DNA of 32,973 bases, taken from the NCBI GenBank assembly GCA_041688385.1, contig JBDNIH010000213.1, positions 1 through 32,973 on the forward strand, in the 5' to 3' direction. How positions within the stretch are numbered: position 1 is the first letter of the stretch; each line of letters opens with the position of its first letter. The DNA comes from UBA7662 sp041688385 (lineage in GTDB: Bacteria > Bacteroidota > Bacteroidia > UBA7662). Positions 1 through 7,478 of the stretch are shown piece after piece. Position numbers and translations under genes: made by a program. Under the pieces are notes generated by a model that searched no databases, was not told where the DNA came from, and saw only the letters and a list, made by a program, of their open reading frames with translations.

Positions 1-1187
1 GTCTCGTCTAATTCGCCACGTATAATATTAACGTGAACATTACCGTCGCCGGCATGACCGTAGCACACAGATTTAAAACCATATTTCTGACCTATTTCCT
101 TAATCGACTTGATTAATACGGGCAATTCGGCTCGGGGAACAACAGTGTCTTCTTCTTTATAGATGGAATTGGCTTTAACTGCATAGGCTACATTGCGCCG
201 CAATTTCCAGAGTTGCTCCTTTTGATGACTCGCTTCGGCCAGCATTACCTCCCCAGCACCAAAGGACTCCATGATGCCGAAAATTTGTTCTGCTTCTAGA
301 TACAGCTGCTCCATATAGTTCCCATCAAGCTCAATTAGCAAATGAGCTTGAACTGTTTCGGGAAGCTGTAGTTCTTGTTTGAGGTAATGCGCCGACCATG
401 TTATGGCATCTCGTTCCATAAATTCCATGGCCGAAGGTATTATACCCGCTCTAAAAACGGCAGAAACAGCCGCACAAGCATTTTCCAGCGAATCAAATGG
501 CACCAACAGTAATAAATCCTGTTGTGGATGTGGCAATAACCGAAAAACCACCTTCGTAATTACACCTAAGGTCCCTTCGCTGCCAACCATTAATTGGGTA
601 AGATTGTATCCCGTTGCATTTTTGAGCACATTCGCACCTGTCCAGATGAGCTCACCCGAAGGCAAGGCGACTTGTAAGTTGAGTACATAATCTCTAGTCG
701 TACCATATTTCACGGCCTTAGGACCACCAGCCGATTCAGCTAAATTACCTCCCAAAAAACAAGATCCTCTGCTCGACGGGTCGGGTGGATAAAACAATCC
801 TTCGGCTTTTACCGTCTGCTGAAAAAATTCGGTCACCACTCCTGGCTCTACCGTTGCTTGCAGATTTCGTGTATCAATCTCCAAAATACGATTCAAACGC
901 ACTGTCGATAAAACTACACCGCCAAAAACAGGAAGTGCGCCACCACTCAAGCCTGTTCCTGCTCCTCGGGTGGTTAACGCAAGTTTATGGTCATTGCATA
1001 TTCGCAGTATAGCCGCCACTTCTTCAGCGGTGCCCGGAAAAACTACCACTTCTGGCAGATAGCGTAAATCTTCCGTTTCGTCTTTGCTGTGAATTTCAAG
1101 CACTTCGGGCGCTTGTGAAATATGTTCGGCACCCACGCAGGCGCGGAGTAATTCCAATTGATTTAAATCGGGCTGGGCGTAGGTCAT
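1..1187 (-). CDS. FAD-linked oxidase, GlcD/D-lactate dehydrogenase type (C-terminus cut by window edge)
   Basis: Reading the minus strand from the ATG at 1187 gives about 395 residues before the left edge. The protein is a flavin-dependent 2-hydroxyacid oxidase of the GlcD / D-lactate dehydrogenase family (FAD_binding_4 domain followed by FAD-oxidase_C). The FAD-binding part shows the loop TTRGAGTGLSGGA followed by the PPDPSS and GGNLAESAGGPK motifs. Near the edge the C-terminal domain shows YGHAGDGNVHVNI, the typical metal/substrate histidine motif. Family members are usually about 460-480 residues, so about 70 are missing off the edge. The gene is divergent from the E2 gene at 1299. A weak -7-like element (TAAATTTA on both strands, 1201-1208) lies just upstream of the start. 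The exact substrate (glycolate, D-lactate or another 2-hydroxyacid) cannot be told from the sequence. Confidence 0.9.
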   Translation of the reverse strand, partial: MTYAQPDLNQLELLRACVGAEHISQAPEVLEIHSKDETEDLRYLPEVVVFPGTAEEVAAILRICNDHKLALTTRGAGTGLSGGALPVFGGVVLSTVRLNRILEIDTRNLQATVEPGVVTEFFQQTVKAEGLFYPPDPSSRGSCFLGGNLAESAGGPKAVKYGTTRDYVLNLQVALPSGELIWTGANVLKNATGYNLTQLMVGSEGTLGVITKVVFRLLPHPQQDLLLLVPFDSLENACAAVSAVFRAGIIPSAMEFMERDAITWSAHYLKQELQLPETVQAHLLIELDGNYMEQLYLEAEQIFGIMESFGAGEVMLAEASHQKEQLWKLRRNVAYAVKANSIYKEEDTVVPRAELPVLIKSIKEIGQKYGFKSVCYGHAGDGNVHVNIIRGELDE

Positions 1188-1237
1188 AAGATTGCTGCGT
1201 TAAATTTAAGGAAAGCCGCCGCATACACAGTGCTTCT

Positions 1238-1268
1238 TTTGATGTGAACTTATTTTGGGCTATTTTAG
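1238..1268 (+). promoter_or_regulatory. Bacteroidota-type promoter of the E2 gene
   Basis: TTTG at 1238-1241, a spacer of exactly 19 bases, then TATTTTAG at 1261-1268, which matches TAnnTTTG at all but one position. It ends 30 bases before the E2 ATG at 1299. This is the known consensus of the Bacteroidota primary sigma factor; use of this site is inferred. Confidence 0.65.
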
Positions 1269-1298
1269 CAGCCGTTTTGAACCGTAAATGAAGCTGTA

Positions 1299-2540
1299 AT
1301 GGCAGAAGTAATTAGGATGCCGAAAATGAGCGACACCATGACCGAAGGGGTGATCGCAGCATGGCACAAAAAGGTAGGCGATCAGGTGAAATCAGGCGAT
1401 ATACTCGCCGACGTTGAAACCGACAAAGCCACCATGGAATTGGAGAATTTTGATAATGGCGTATTGCTATACATCGGGGTAGAAAACGGAGCATCAGTTC
1501 CTGTAAATGCCATCATTGCCATCGTAGGTAAAGCCGGTGAAGATTATAAAAGTCTGCTCGACGGTGACGCACCAGCCGCTGCATCTGCTCCAGAAAAAGA
1601 AAAACCGGCCGAAAAAACAGCCACCGCTGAAAGTCCTGCAGTAGCTGCAACGGCTACTCCAGCACCGGTAGCTGCAGTTTCAGGCGACGAACGCTTAAAA
1701 GCATCTCCACTTGCCCGTAAAATTGCTGAAGAAAAAGGCATCGACCTCAGCAAGTTGCAAGGCAGCGGCGATAACGGACGCATTGTAAAACGTGACATCG
1801 AAAATGCACCAGCACCAGCTGCTGCAACTGCACCAAGTTTTGCAGCTGCCGTGGGTGTAGAAGCATTTACGGAGGTAACAGTGTCACAAATGCGGAAAAC
1901 TATTGCCCGCCGTTTAGCCGAGAGCAAGTTCAGCGCGCCGCACTTTTATCTCACCATCGACATCAATATGGAAGCCGCCATGGCTGCCCGCACCGAAATT
2001 AACACCGTTGCAAGCGCCAAGGTATCGTTCAACGATATGGTCATCAAGGCATCTGCGATCGCATTACGCAAACATCCTAAAGTCAATTCGAGCTGGTTGG
2101 GTGATAAAATCCGTTTTAACGAACATGTACACATTGGTGTGGCCATGGCGGTTGAAGAAGGTCTACTCGTACCAGTAGTTCGCTTTGCCGATAACAAACC
2201 GCTTTCACAGATCGCGAGCGAAGTGAAGGTTTATGCCGGCAAGGCCAAAGAGAAAAAACTACAACCTAGCGATTGGGAAGGCAATACTTTTACCATATCT
2301 AATCTTGGGATGTTTGGCATCGAAGCGTTTACAGCTATCATTAATCCACCCGATGCATGCATTTTGGCAGTTGGTGCCATACGTGAAACCCCTGTGGTGA
2401 AAAATGGTCAACTGGCTGTAGGGCAAATGATGAAAGTTACCCTAAGCTGCGATCACCGTGCGGTAGATGGCGCAAGTGGTGCCGAATTTTTACAGTCCCT
2501 CAAAGGATTGCTCGAAGCACCCGTACGTATGCTGGCATAA
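1299..2540 (+). CDS. Dihydrolipoamide acetyltransferase (E2) of a 2-oxoacid dehydrogenase complex, probably pyruvate dehydrogenase
   Basis: E2 core subunit of a 2-oxoacid dehydrogenase complex; it moves the acyl group from the lipoyl arm to CoA. Domains in order are one N-terminal lipoyl domain (about 1-77, with the lipoylated lysine K43 in ETDKATME), an Ala/Pro-rich linker (about 90-130), a peripheral subunit-binding domain (about 132-168, with ASPLARKIAEEKGIDL) and a chloramphenicol-acetyltransferase-like catalytic domain (about 190-413). The catalytic motif DHRAVDG carries H386 and D390. At 413 residues with a single lipoyl domain it has a normal bacterial size. The PKMSDTMTEG start is typical of pyruvate dehydrogenase E2 (aceF/pdhC), but the E1 and E3 genes are not adjacent, so another 2-oxoacid substrate cannot be excluded. 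The gene stands alone, with its own promoter (1238-1268) and a terminator (2555-2594). Confidence 0.93.
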   Translation: MAEVIRMPKMSDTMTEGVIAAWHKKVGDQVKSGDILADVETDKATMELENFDNGVLLYIGVENGASVPVNAIIAIVGKAGEDYKSLLDGDAPAAASAPEKEKPAEKTATAESPAVAATATPAPVAAVSGDERLKASPLARKIAEEKGIDLSKLQGSGDNGRIVKRDIENAPAPAAATAPSFAAAVGVEAFTEVTVSQMRKTIARRLAESKFSAPHFYLTIDINMEAAMAARTEINTVASAKVSFNDMVIKASAIALRKHPKVNSSWLGDKIRFNEHVHIGVAMAVEEGLLVPVVRFADNKPLSQIASEVKVYAGKAKEKKLQPSDWEGNTFTISNLGMFGIEAFTAIINPPDACILAVGAIRETPVVKNGQLAVGQMMKVTLSCDHRAVDGASGAEFLQSLKGLLEAPVRMLA

Positions 2541-2554
2541 TTTTCCCGGAAAGC

Positions 2555-2594
2555 ATAAAGCCCGTCATCTGAAAGGATTACGGGCTTTATTTTT
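2555..2594. terminator. Bidirectional intrinsic terminator between E2 and the thioredoxin-like gene
   Basis: Perfect 11-bp stem (ATAAAGCCCGT at 2555-2565 with ACGGGCTTTAT at 2580-2590) and a 14-base loop, followed by a T-run to 2594. It lies between two convergent genes and can serve both strands. Confidence 0.8.
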
Positions 2595-2617
2595 GCGCTT
2601 TGGTTTATAAAAATCGC

Positions 2618-3160
2618 TTAGCGTGTTTTCCTGAATTTGTCACTCACCCCACCGTCATAAACAAGCATAATATCGCGCACCATGGCATCCTGATTCAGTT
2701 GTTGTAAAAGTTTACCGTTTTCGTCGTAGATATAAGTGGAAGGAATGAACATATCGCCGAAATAACGATAAAAGTTAGCATCCTTATCTAGCCCAAAGTA
2801 AAGGTTCTTTTTCTCCCATAAATTCATCGACTTCGCAAATTGCAGTGCTTCGCCCTCGTCGAAGCGGGTGATCCAAACGAAATTTATTTCAGTGAGATAT
2901 TCGACCTTACTTCCCAAGTCACTGGCCAACTTCTGGCAATGACTGCAGTTAGGACTGAAATAAACCACCACGGTTTTACCAGCATCAAGGTCGCCTCTGT
3001 CGAGTGTTCCTTTTTCACCAAGCTTCATAAAACTGAAGTCGGGCAAACGACTTCCATCGCCAATTTTGACTTGATTCGTTTTGAAAAATTGAGAATACAA
3101 CAGGAATCCCACAACAAAAGCAGCCAAAATTACAATACCTATCTTGAGAAAACGCGTCAT
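2618..3160 (-). CDS. Membrane-anchored thioredoxin-like (TlpA/ResA/AhpC-TSA) protein
   Basis: A 180-residue protein with one N-terminal membrane segment (about 6-25) that would hold a thioredoxin-fold domain on the periplasmic side. The CxxC pair is C72 and C75 in FSPNCSHC, and the cis-proline region is IPSTYIYDENGK. This architecture fits a TlpA/ResA-like thiol-disulfide reductase or peroxiredoxin-like redoxin. Its substrate is unknown; there is no cytochrome c biogenesis gene next to it. It is convergent with the E2 gene and shares the terminator at 2555-2594. An operator-like element (3178-3198) lies 17 bases upstream of the start and shares a 12-mer with a site before the short-chain dehydrogenase at 3867. 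Confidence 0.8.
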   Translation of the reverse strand: MTRFLKIGIVILAAFVVGFLLYSQFFKTNQVKIGDGSRLPDFSFMKLGEKGTLDRGDLDAGKTVVVYFSPNCSHCQKLASDLGSKVEYLTEINFVWITRFDEGEALQFAKSMNLWEKKNLYFGLDKDANFYRYFGDMFIPSTYIYDENGKLLQQLNQDAMVRDIMLVYDGGVSDKFRKTR

Positions 3161-3177
3161 AGCTCTATTTAAGAAAA

Positions 3178-3198
3178 CCTAAAATTAGTGTTTTCAGG
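3178..3198 (-). promoter_or_regulatory. Operator-like imperfect palindrome upstream of the thioredoxin-like gene
   Basis: Read on the minus strand, CCTGAAAACACT is followed by AATTTTAGG; the ends (CCT with AGG, AAAA with TTTT) are partly dyad-symmetric. The first 12 bases are identical to a palindrome at 3840-3861, and both copies point the same way relative to the downstream start codon. A regulatory role is inferred. Confidence 0.3.
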
Positions 3199-3408
3199 AT
3201 TAAAATTAGCTTTTGAATGTTGTAGAAGGAAGTTTTGGTAAAGGTGACTCTTTTATAAAATCAAGCTCAAAAGAGAGAACGCTAGTTTCACAGGACAAAT
3301 GCTCTAAGTTTTCTTTTGCCAAAAGCAGCCTACGCTGATGTGACAAATCAATTTTCGCTTTTTGCTGAAAGAAAAACCTGATTTAACCTGAACTTAACTC
3401 ACTGTTTA

Positions 3409-3439
3409 TCTGTAGTTAACATAAGGGGGCTTACCTTTG
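3409..3439 (+). promoter_or_regulatory. Promoter of the small membrane protein gene
   Basis: TCTG (3409-3412), a 19-base spacer, and a perfect TACCTTTG (TAnnTTTG, 3432-3439). The predicted transcript would start about 10 bases before the ATG at 3456. Two CCTGA direct repeats lie just upstream at 3377-3381 and 3387-3391, one helical turn apart. Confidence 0.6.
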
Positions 3440-3455
3440 TTCTACTCTACTTATT

Positions 3456-3815
3456 ATGTTGCTATACCAACTTCGCGCTTTTATTCCTTCACTGTTTTTC
3501 GGTGTAATAGGCGCATTATTATTGGGTTTAGCCAACTGGTTATTGGTAAGCGGCCCACTCCTGTTGCTTCCCCTCCCCTTGATTTTAGCTGCTCAGTTTT
3601 TTATGACCAGTTCAAGTAGCCGCTGGATACGTTTTTCGCAATTGCTCCTTACTTTTTTCATAGCCATTGGCCTAGACAGTTTGGTTTTTGCCCACCCATC
3701 CACCCTCATGATCACAACAGTGGAATATATTGTCCGTGGTATAGTGCTGAGCGGTATTGGCATCTTATTGGCCGGTTTATTTGCGACTTACAGTAAACCT
3801 ATTCGCTTTTCTTGA
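3456..3815 (+). CDS. Small integral membrane protein of unknown function
   Basis: I do not recognise this 119-residue protein. It consists almost wholly of hydrophobic segments: about 10-30, 31-50, 62-82 and 90-110, so probably four membrane helices joined by very short loops. The short hydrophilic bits are SSSSRW near 52-57 and a basic C-terminus (TYSKPIRFS). The start was chosen because it fits the promoter at 3409-3439; a reading frame beginning at 3437 overlaps it in another frame and has no support. It is followed after 51 bases by the short-chain dehydrogenase on the same strand, which has its own operator-like site, so co-transcription is uncertain. Confidence 0.65.
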   Translation: MLLYQLRAFIPSLFFGVIGALLLGLANWLLVSGPLLLLPLPLILAAQFFMTSSSSRWIRFSQLLLTFFIAIGLDSLVFAHPSTLMITTVEYIVRGIVLSGIGILLAGLFATYSKPIRFS

Positions 3816-3839
3816 TTAAAAGTCGTGGATTGAACATTT

Positions 3840-3861
3840 CCTGAAAACACTTGTTCTCAGG
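3840..3861 (+). promoter_or_regulatory. Palindromic operator-like site just before the SDR start codon
   Basis: A 22-base imperfect dyad: CCTGA-A-AACA, a CT centre, then TGTT-C-TCAGG. Nine of ten pairs match. It ends 5 bases before the ATG at 3867, so a bound repressor or an RNA hairpin would sit on the initiation region. Its first 12 bases recur at 3178-3198 before another gene. Confidence 0.4.
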
Positions 3862-3866
3862 TCACC

Positions 3867-4694
3867 ATGACAACAAAAACTATACTCATTACCGGCAGCA
3901 GCTCTGGTATCGGCTTAGCGAGTGCCAAACTCCTCGCTGCCCAAGGCCACGAAATTTGGCTTCTAAATCGAAATCCTAAAAAATCAGTTGCGGCAGTTTC
4001 ACTTATTAAAACATCAGTCCCCGAGGCCCGCTTGTTCGAAGTAGCCCTTGACCTAAATGATTTATCTTCTGTAAGTGCCGCTGCAAAACGTTTGTTGGAG
4101 CTTCCTCGTATAGATGTGCTTCTGAATAATGCTGGTGGTCTAACTAGTAAACGCTGCCTAAGTGCGGATGGTTTTGAGCAGCAATTTCAACAAAATCACC
4201 TGGGTCATTTCGCGCTAACCTCTGCATTAATGCCGCTATTGCTGTCGTCAAAGGCGACCGTTATTAATGTAAGTTCTGAAGCGCATAGGGCTGGACGTAT
4301 TAACTTCGAAGATCTTCAAGCAGAAAACAGCTATAGTGGTTTTGGTCGTTATGCCGACGTTAAATTGATGAATATACTATTCACCCGTGGTCTGCACCAG
4401 CGTTTCCACAGTCAAGGGTTGAATGCGTTTGCCTTACATCCCGGCGTAGTAAATACCAGTTTTAGCGAAGGCTTAGGCGGTTTTAAGTGGATGTGGAAGA
4501 TAATGACCCCTTTTCTAATTACGCCTGAAAAAGGTGCTGCTACCTCAGTTTTTCTGGCTACTACAGCGCCTAACGAAAAAAGTGGCTCCTATTTTAAAAA
4601 TAAGAAGCCAAGTAAACCTTCGCGCATTGCATTAGACCAACCCACCGCCGACCGACTATGGGAAGTCAGCGAAAAACTGATTCAAAAGGGGTAA
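3867..4694 (+). CDS. Short-chain dehydrogenase/reductase (retinol-dehydrogenase-like SDR)
   Basis: A 275-residue classical SDR oxidoreductase, using NAD(P)H to interconvert an alcohol and a carbonyl. It shows the Rossmann glycine motif TGSSSGIG (9-16), the NNAG motif (87-90), the catalytic serine in NVSS (134-137) and the YADVK catalytic pair Y162/K166. The WLLNRN segment after beta-2 carries an Arg, which suggests NADP(H) preference. The long C-terminal part (HPGVVNT, then a WMWKIMTPFLITPEKGA segment) resembles the retinol dehydrogenase / WWOX-like subgroup of extended classical SDRs. The physiological substrate is unknown. A palindrome directly precedes the start and suggests specific regulation. 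Confidence 0.88.
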   Translation: MTTKTILITGSSSGIGLASAKLLAAQGHEIWLLNRNPKKSVAAVSLIKTSVPEARLFEVALDLNDLSSVSAAAKRLLELPRIDVLLNNAGGLTSKRCLSADGFEQQFQQNHLGHFALTSALMPLLLSSKATVINVSSEAHRAGRINFEDLQAENSYSGFGRYADVKLMNILFTRGLHQRFHSQGLNAFALHPGVVNTSFSEGLGGFKWMWKIMTPFLITPEKGAATSVFLATTAPNEKSGSYFKNKKPSKPSRIALDQPTADRLWEVSEKLIQKG

Positions 4695-4959
4695 TTGTAT
4701 CGTGCAGGAACAAACTTCCCGGCATCAATACGATTCCTCTCAAAATCTTTTGTGCAAGCTCAGATTCAACAACAGCACACAAATCTCCGGATGGCGTTGC
4801 AGGAGGTTGGATTGCTTTTAAATCTGCGCTGGTATTTAGTTGCTCTGTCAACCGAACTTGAGAATACCTTGAAAATCCCTTCGAAACTTCTTCACTTGAA
4901 CAAATAACACGAGAACATATATCTAGGTAACTTCCAAAACTCTAAATCTAGCTTAAAAT
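4695..4959. other. Non-coding stretch with no recognisable gene
   Basis: About 265 bases between the SDR stop and the terminator at 4960. Short open frames exist on both strands (60-70 codons) but none has a recognisable motif, a promoter or convincing protein-like composition. It may be decayed coding sequence, but I cannot identify a parent. Confidence 0.4.
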
Positions 4960-4992
4960 AAAAGCCCCAACCAGATATTGGCAGGGGCTTTT
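4960..4992. terminator. Intrinsic terminator shared by SDR and acyl-CoA dehydrogenase
   Basis: AAAAGCCCC (4960-4968) pairs with GGGGCTTTT (4984-4992) across a 15-base loop, with A and T tracts on either side. It lies between convergent genes and works in both directions; it is closest to the acyl-CoA dehydrogenase stop at 5017. Confidence 0.75.
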
Positions 4993-5016
4993 AAGCAGGC
5001 ACAAATAAATTATCTA

Positions 5017-6195
5017 CTAACGAAATGCACTAAGGCCGGTTATTTCCATGCCCGTAATGAGCAAATGGATATCATGTGTACCCTCGTAGGTAACAACCGA
5101 TTCGAGATTCATCATGTGGCGCATGATTGGATATTCGCCCGTGATGCCCATGCCACCATGAATTTGGCGGGCTTCGCGGGCAATTTGCAGCGCAATTTCT
5201 ACATTGTTTCTTTTGGCCATAGAAATCTGGGCTGTGCTAGCCCTGTCCTCATTTTTGAGCACACCTAAACGCCAAGTCAGCAACTGTGCTTTGGTGATTT
5301 CAGTAAGCATTTCCGCCAATTTTTTCTGGGTCAATTGAAAACCGCCGATCGGTTTGTCGAATTGAATCCGCTCTAAAGCGTAATTTTTGGCAGAATCGTA
5401 ACAATCCATAGCGGCACCTAGTGCACCCCAAGCAATACCGAAACGTGCAGAATCTAAACAACCCATCGGACCTTTTAATCCAGAAACATTGGGGAGGAGG
5501 TTTTCTTTCGGCACTTTCACGTTGTCGAATACGAGTTCACCGGTAGCAGAAGCACGTAAACTCCATTTACCATGGGTTTCTGGTGTAGTAAAGCCAGGCA
5601 TGCCACGTTCTACAATCAATCCGTGAATTTTACCTGCTTCATTTTTTGCCCAAACTACAGCGATATCGGCAAATGGTGCATTCGAAATCCACATTTTGGC
5701 ACCATTGAGCAGATAATGATCACCCATATCCTTATAACTTGTAACCATACCCCCGGGATTCGAGCCGAAATCAGGTTCGGTAAGTCCGAAACAACCCATC
5801 ATTTCGCCTGTCGCTAGTTTTGGTAGGTATTTGTGTCTTTGTTCTTCTGAACCGTATTTATAGATAGGGTACATGACCAAAGAACCCTGAACGGATGCGG
5901 TAGAACGTATACCTGAATCGCAACGCTCTAGCTCTTGCATAATGATACCATAACTAATCTGGTCCATACCGCCACAGCCATATTCGGTCGGCAAACTCGG
6001 TCCGAATGCACCAATTTCACCCAGACCGCGTAAGATATGTTTGGGGAATTCTGCGCGCTGAGCGTAGTCCTCAATGATGGGACTCAATTCCTTTTTTACC
6101 CAACTGCGTACGGTATCCCGTATGAGTTTGTGCTCTTCGGTCAACAGCTCATCCAATAAATAATGATCGGGATGCTGATAATTATCGGTTCTCAT
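5017..6195 (-). CDS. Acyl-CoA dehydrogenase, glutaryl-CoA dehydrogenase type
   Basis: A 392-residue flavoenzyme of the acyl-CoA dehydrogenase superfamily. It shows FAD-binding motifs CFGLTEPDFGSNPGGM and KMWISNAP, the C-terminal helical FAD contact RQIHGGMGITGEYPI, and the catalytic base E371 in TYEGTHDIH. The combination of SVQGSLVMYPIYKYGSEEQ, LTEPDFGSNPG and YEGTHDIH is characteristic of glutaryl-CoA dehydrogenase, which oxidatively decarboxylates glutaryl-CoA to crotonyl-CoA in lysine and tryptophan breakdown. The length is normal for that family. A perfect minus-strand -7 box (TAAATTTG, 6221-6228) lies upstream, and the gene is divergent from folB. Assignment to glutaryl-CoA rather than another acyl-CoA is likely but rests on motif similarity only. 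Confidence 0.88.
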   Translation of the reverse strand: MRTDNYQHPDHYLLDELLTEEHKLIRDTVRSWVKKELSPIIEDYAQRAEFPKHILRGLGEIGAFGPSLPTEYGCGGMDQISYGIIMQELERCDSGIRSTASVQGSLVMYPIYKYGSEEQRHKYLPKLATGEMMGCFGLTEPDFGSNPGGMVTSYKDMGDHYLLNGAKMWISNAPFADIAVVWAKNEAGKIHGLIVERGMPGFTTPETHGKWSLRASATGELVFDNVKVPKENLLPNVSGLKGPMGCLDSARFGIAWGALGAAMDCYDSAKNYALERIQFDKPIGGFQLTQKKLAEMLTEITKAQLLTWRLGVLKNEDRASTAQISMAKRNNVEIALQIAREARQIHGGMGITGEYPIMRHMMNLESVVTYEGTHDIHLLITGMEITGLSAFR

Positions 6196-6220
6196 GAAAG
6201 CTTTTTTATGAAATTTGAAA

Positions 6221-6228
6221 CAAATTTA
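6221..6228 (-). promoter_or_regulatory. Promoter -7 element of the acyl-CoA dehydrogenase gene
   Basis: On the minus strand this reads TAAATTTG, a full match to TAnnTTTG, 25 bases before the ATG at 6195. No good TTTG is found 19 bases upstream, so only the -7 half is supported. Confidence 0.4.
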
Positions 6229-6278
6229 CGCTTTCCACCCTTTTGAAGGTGGTCATCGGTGGTATAAAGCACAACACT

Positions 6279-6614
6279 ATGGGTAAAATTGTTTTAGAAG
6301 GAATGGAATTTTATGCTTTTCACGGGGTATTTGCCGAAGAAAAGCGCATTGGCGGCCGTTATTTGGTTGATGTAGAAGTGTTTTATCCTTTTGAAAAAAC
6401 ACAGGACCAGCTGAGCGATACGGTTGATTATGCTACCATTTACGAAATTGTAGCCCGTCACATGCACCAGCCCGCTCAACTTATCGAGTTTGTGGCTGTG
6501 CAGATAAAAAATGAAATCGCTACCCGTTTCCCGAAAAGCGAAAGCCTGGTGAGGGTATCAAAAATGGCCCCTCCGTTGGGCGGCAGTTTGAGTAGGACCT
6601 ATGTAGAGGTATAA
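6279..6614 (+). CDS. folB: Dihydroneopterin aldolase
   Basis: Folate biosynthesis enzyme that converts 7,8-dihydroneopterin to 6-hydroxymethyl-dihydropterin and glycolaldehyde. At 111 residues it has the usual bacterial size. It shows the N-terminal LEGMEFYAFHGVFAEEKRIG with the conserved FHGV and Glu, VDYATIYEIV in the middle, and the catalytic-lysine motif VRVSKMAPPLGG near the C-terminus. I chose the ATG at 6279 (MGKIVLEG...) instead of an in-frame start at 6243, because family proteins begin 2-5 residues before the I-x-L-E-G-M strand and the extra 12 residues look non-coding. A methyltransferase follows after 29 bases on the same strand, probably in the same transcript. Confidence 0.92.
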   Translation: MGKIVLEGMEFYAFHGVFAEEKRIGGRYLVDVEVFYPFEKTQDQLSDTVDYATIYEIVARHMHQPAQLIEFVAVQIKNEIATRFPKSESLVRVSKMAPPLGGSLSRTYVEV

Positions 6615-6643
6615 GCAAAGCAGGAAAAGCTTATTTTCGCGTT

Positions 6644-7405
6644 ATGATTCAGACTGCCGAACGTTCTTCAGCCCAAGACGCCTCCGAAAACCCAATATTT
6701 CAACGTCATATCATTGCTTATCGCGAGGCTGCCCAACGCATCCAAGGTGCACTTCTTGAAGTAGGCTGCGGCGAAGGATATGGCATACAGTTTTTGGCTC
6801 CGTCAGCGAGCAGTTACCTGGGTATTGATAAGTTCCCCACAACCGTTGCCAATCTCCCAGCGCACGCACAAATTAAACAGCTTGAAGTTCCTCCCTTTAC
6901 TGGTATAGCCGACGCCAGCTTCGATTTTGTCGTCAGTTTTCAAGTCATTGAACATATCGAAAACGACCTGCTGTTTTTACAGGAAATCAAAAGAGTATTA
7001 AAACCAGGTGGACAGTTGCTCATGACCACCCCGAACCGTTTGATGTCGCTCAGTCGCAACCCTTGGCATGTACGCGAGTACAAACCCAATGAAATGCGCA
7101 CCTTGCTCGAGCGTGTTTTCCCAAAAGTTGATTTGCAGGCCGTTTATGGCAACGAAAAAGTAATGCGCTACTATGAAGAGAATAGGAGTTCAGTACGCAA
7201 ATTTACCCGTTTCGATATATTCAATCTCCAATACCGACTCCCTAGAAGGTTATTGCAAATTCCCTACGACCTAGCAAATCGTATGAATCGGCGCATGTTA
7301 CAGAATCAGCATACCGGCTTGGTTAACGACATCACTGCCGCCGATTATTACATTTCCCCTGTTCAAGATAACTGCCTAGACTATTTTGCAATCTGCACCG
7401 CCTAA
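6644..7405 (+). CDS. Class I SAM-dependent methyltransferase
   Basis: A 253-residue protein with the Methyltransf_11/25 core. Motif I is LLEVGCGEGYG (38-47), the acidic post-I residue lies in LGIDKF, motif II is FDFVVSFQVIEHIEN, and motif III is LKPGGQLLMTTPN. The C-terminal 90 residues are rich in Arg, Asn and aromatics (NLQYRLPRRLLQIPYDLANRMNR split over two helices) and match no domain I know. Such stand-alone methyltransferases in Bacteroidota often act on lipids, quinones or glycans, but the substrate here cannot be inferred. It lies 29 bases after folB and is probably co-transcribed, though a folate link is only suggestive. Confidence 0.8.
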   Translation: MIQTAERSSAQDASENPIFQRHIIAYREAAQRIQGALLEVGCGEGYGIQFLAPSASSYLGIDKFPTTVANLPAHAQIKQLEVPPFTGIADASFDFVVSFQVIEHIENDLLFLQEIKRVLKPGGQLLMTTPNRLMSLSRNPWHVREYKPNEMRTLLERVFPKVDLQAVYGNEKVMRYYEENRSSVRKFTRFDIFNLQYRLPRRLLQIPYDLANRMNRRMLQNQHTGLVNDITAADYYISPVQDNCLDYFAICTA

Positions 7406-7464
7406 CTCCGCAACAGCGTAAAGAATACCCTATTTGCGGTATAGGATACCTACAAAGAGCGGCT

Positions 7465-7472
7465 TAGCTTTG
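7465..7472 (+). promoter_or_regulatory. Promoter -7 box upstream of the candidate small RNA
   Basis: TAGCTTTG is a full match to TAnnTTTG. It would place a transcript start near 7479. The -33 position has only a weak match (TAGG at 7442-7445). Confidence 0.4.
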
Positions 7473-7478
7473 AAAACC

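Noticed and set aside
1544..1927. A 127-codon Ala-rich minus-strand frame inside the E2 gene.
   Set aside because: It mirrors the Ala/Pro linker of E2 and has no independent evidence.
4666..4907. Several 60-70-codon frames between the SDR gene and the terminator at 4960.
   Set aside because: They overlap on both strands, show no motif or promoter, and partly overlap the SDR end.
6243..6278. Longer N-terminus for folB starting at 6243.
   Set aside because: The 12 extra residues are not seen in the family, and the ATG at 6279 places the first strand correctly.
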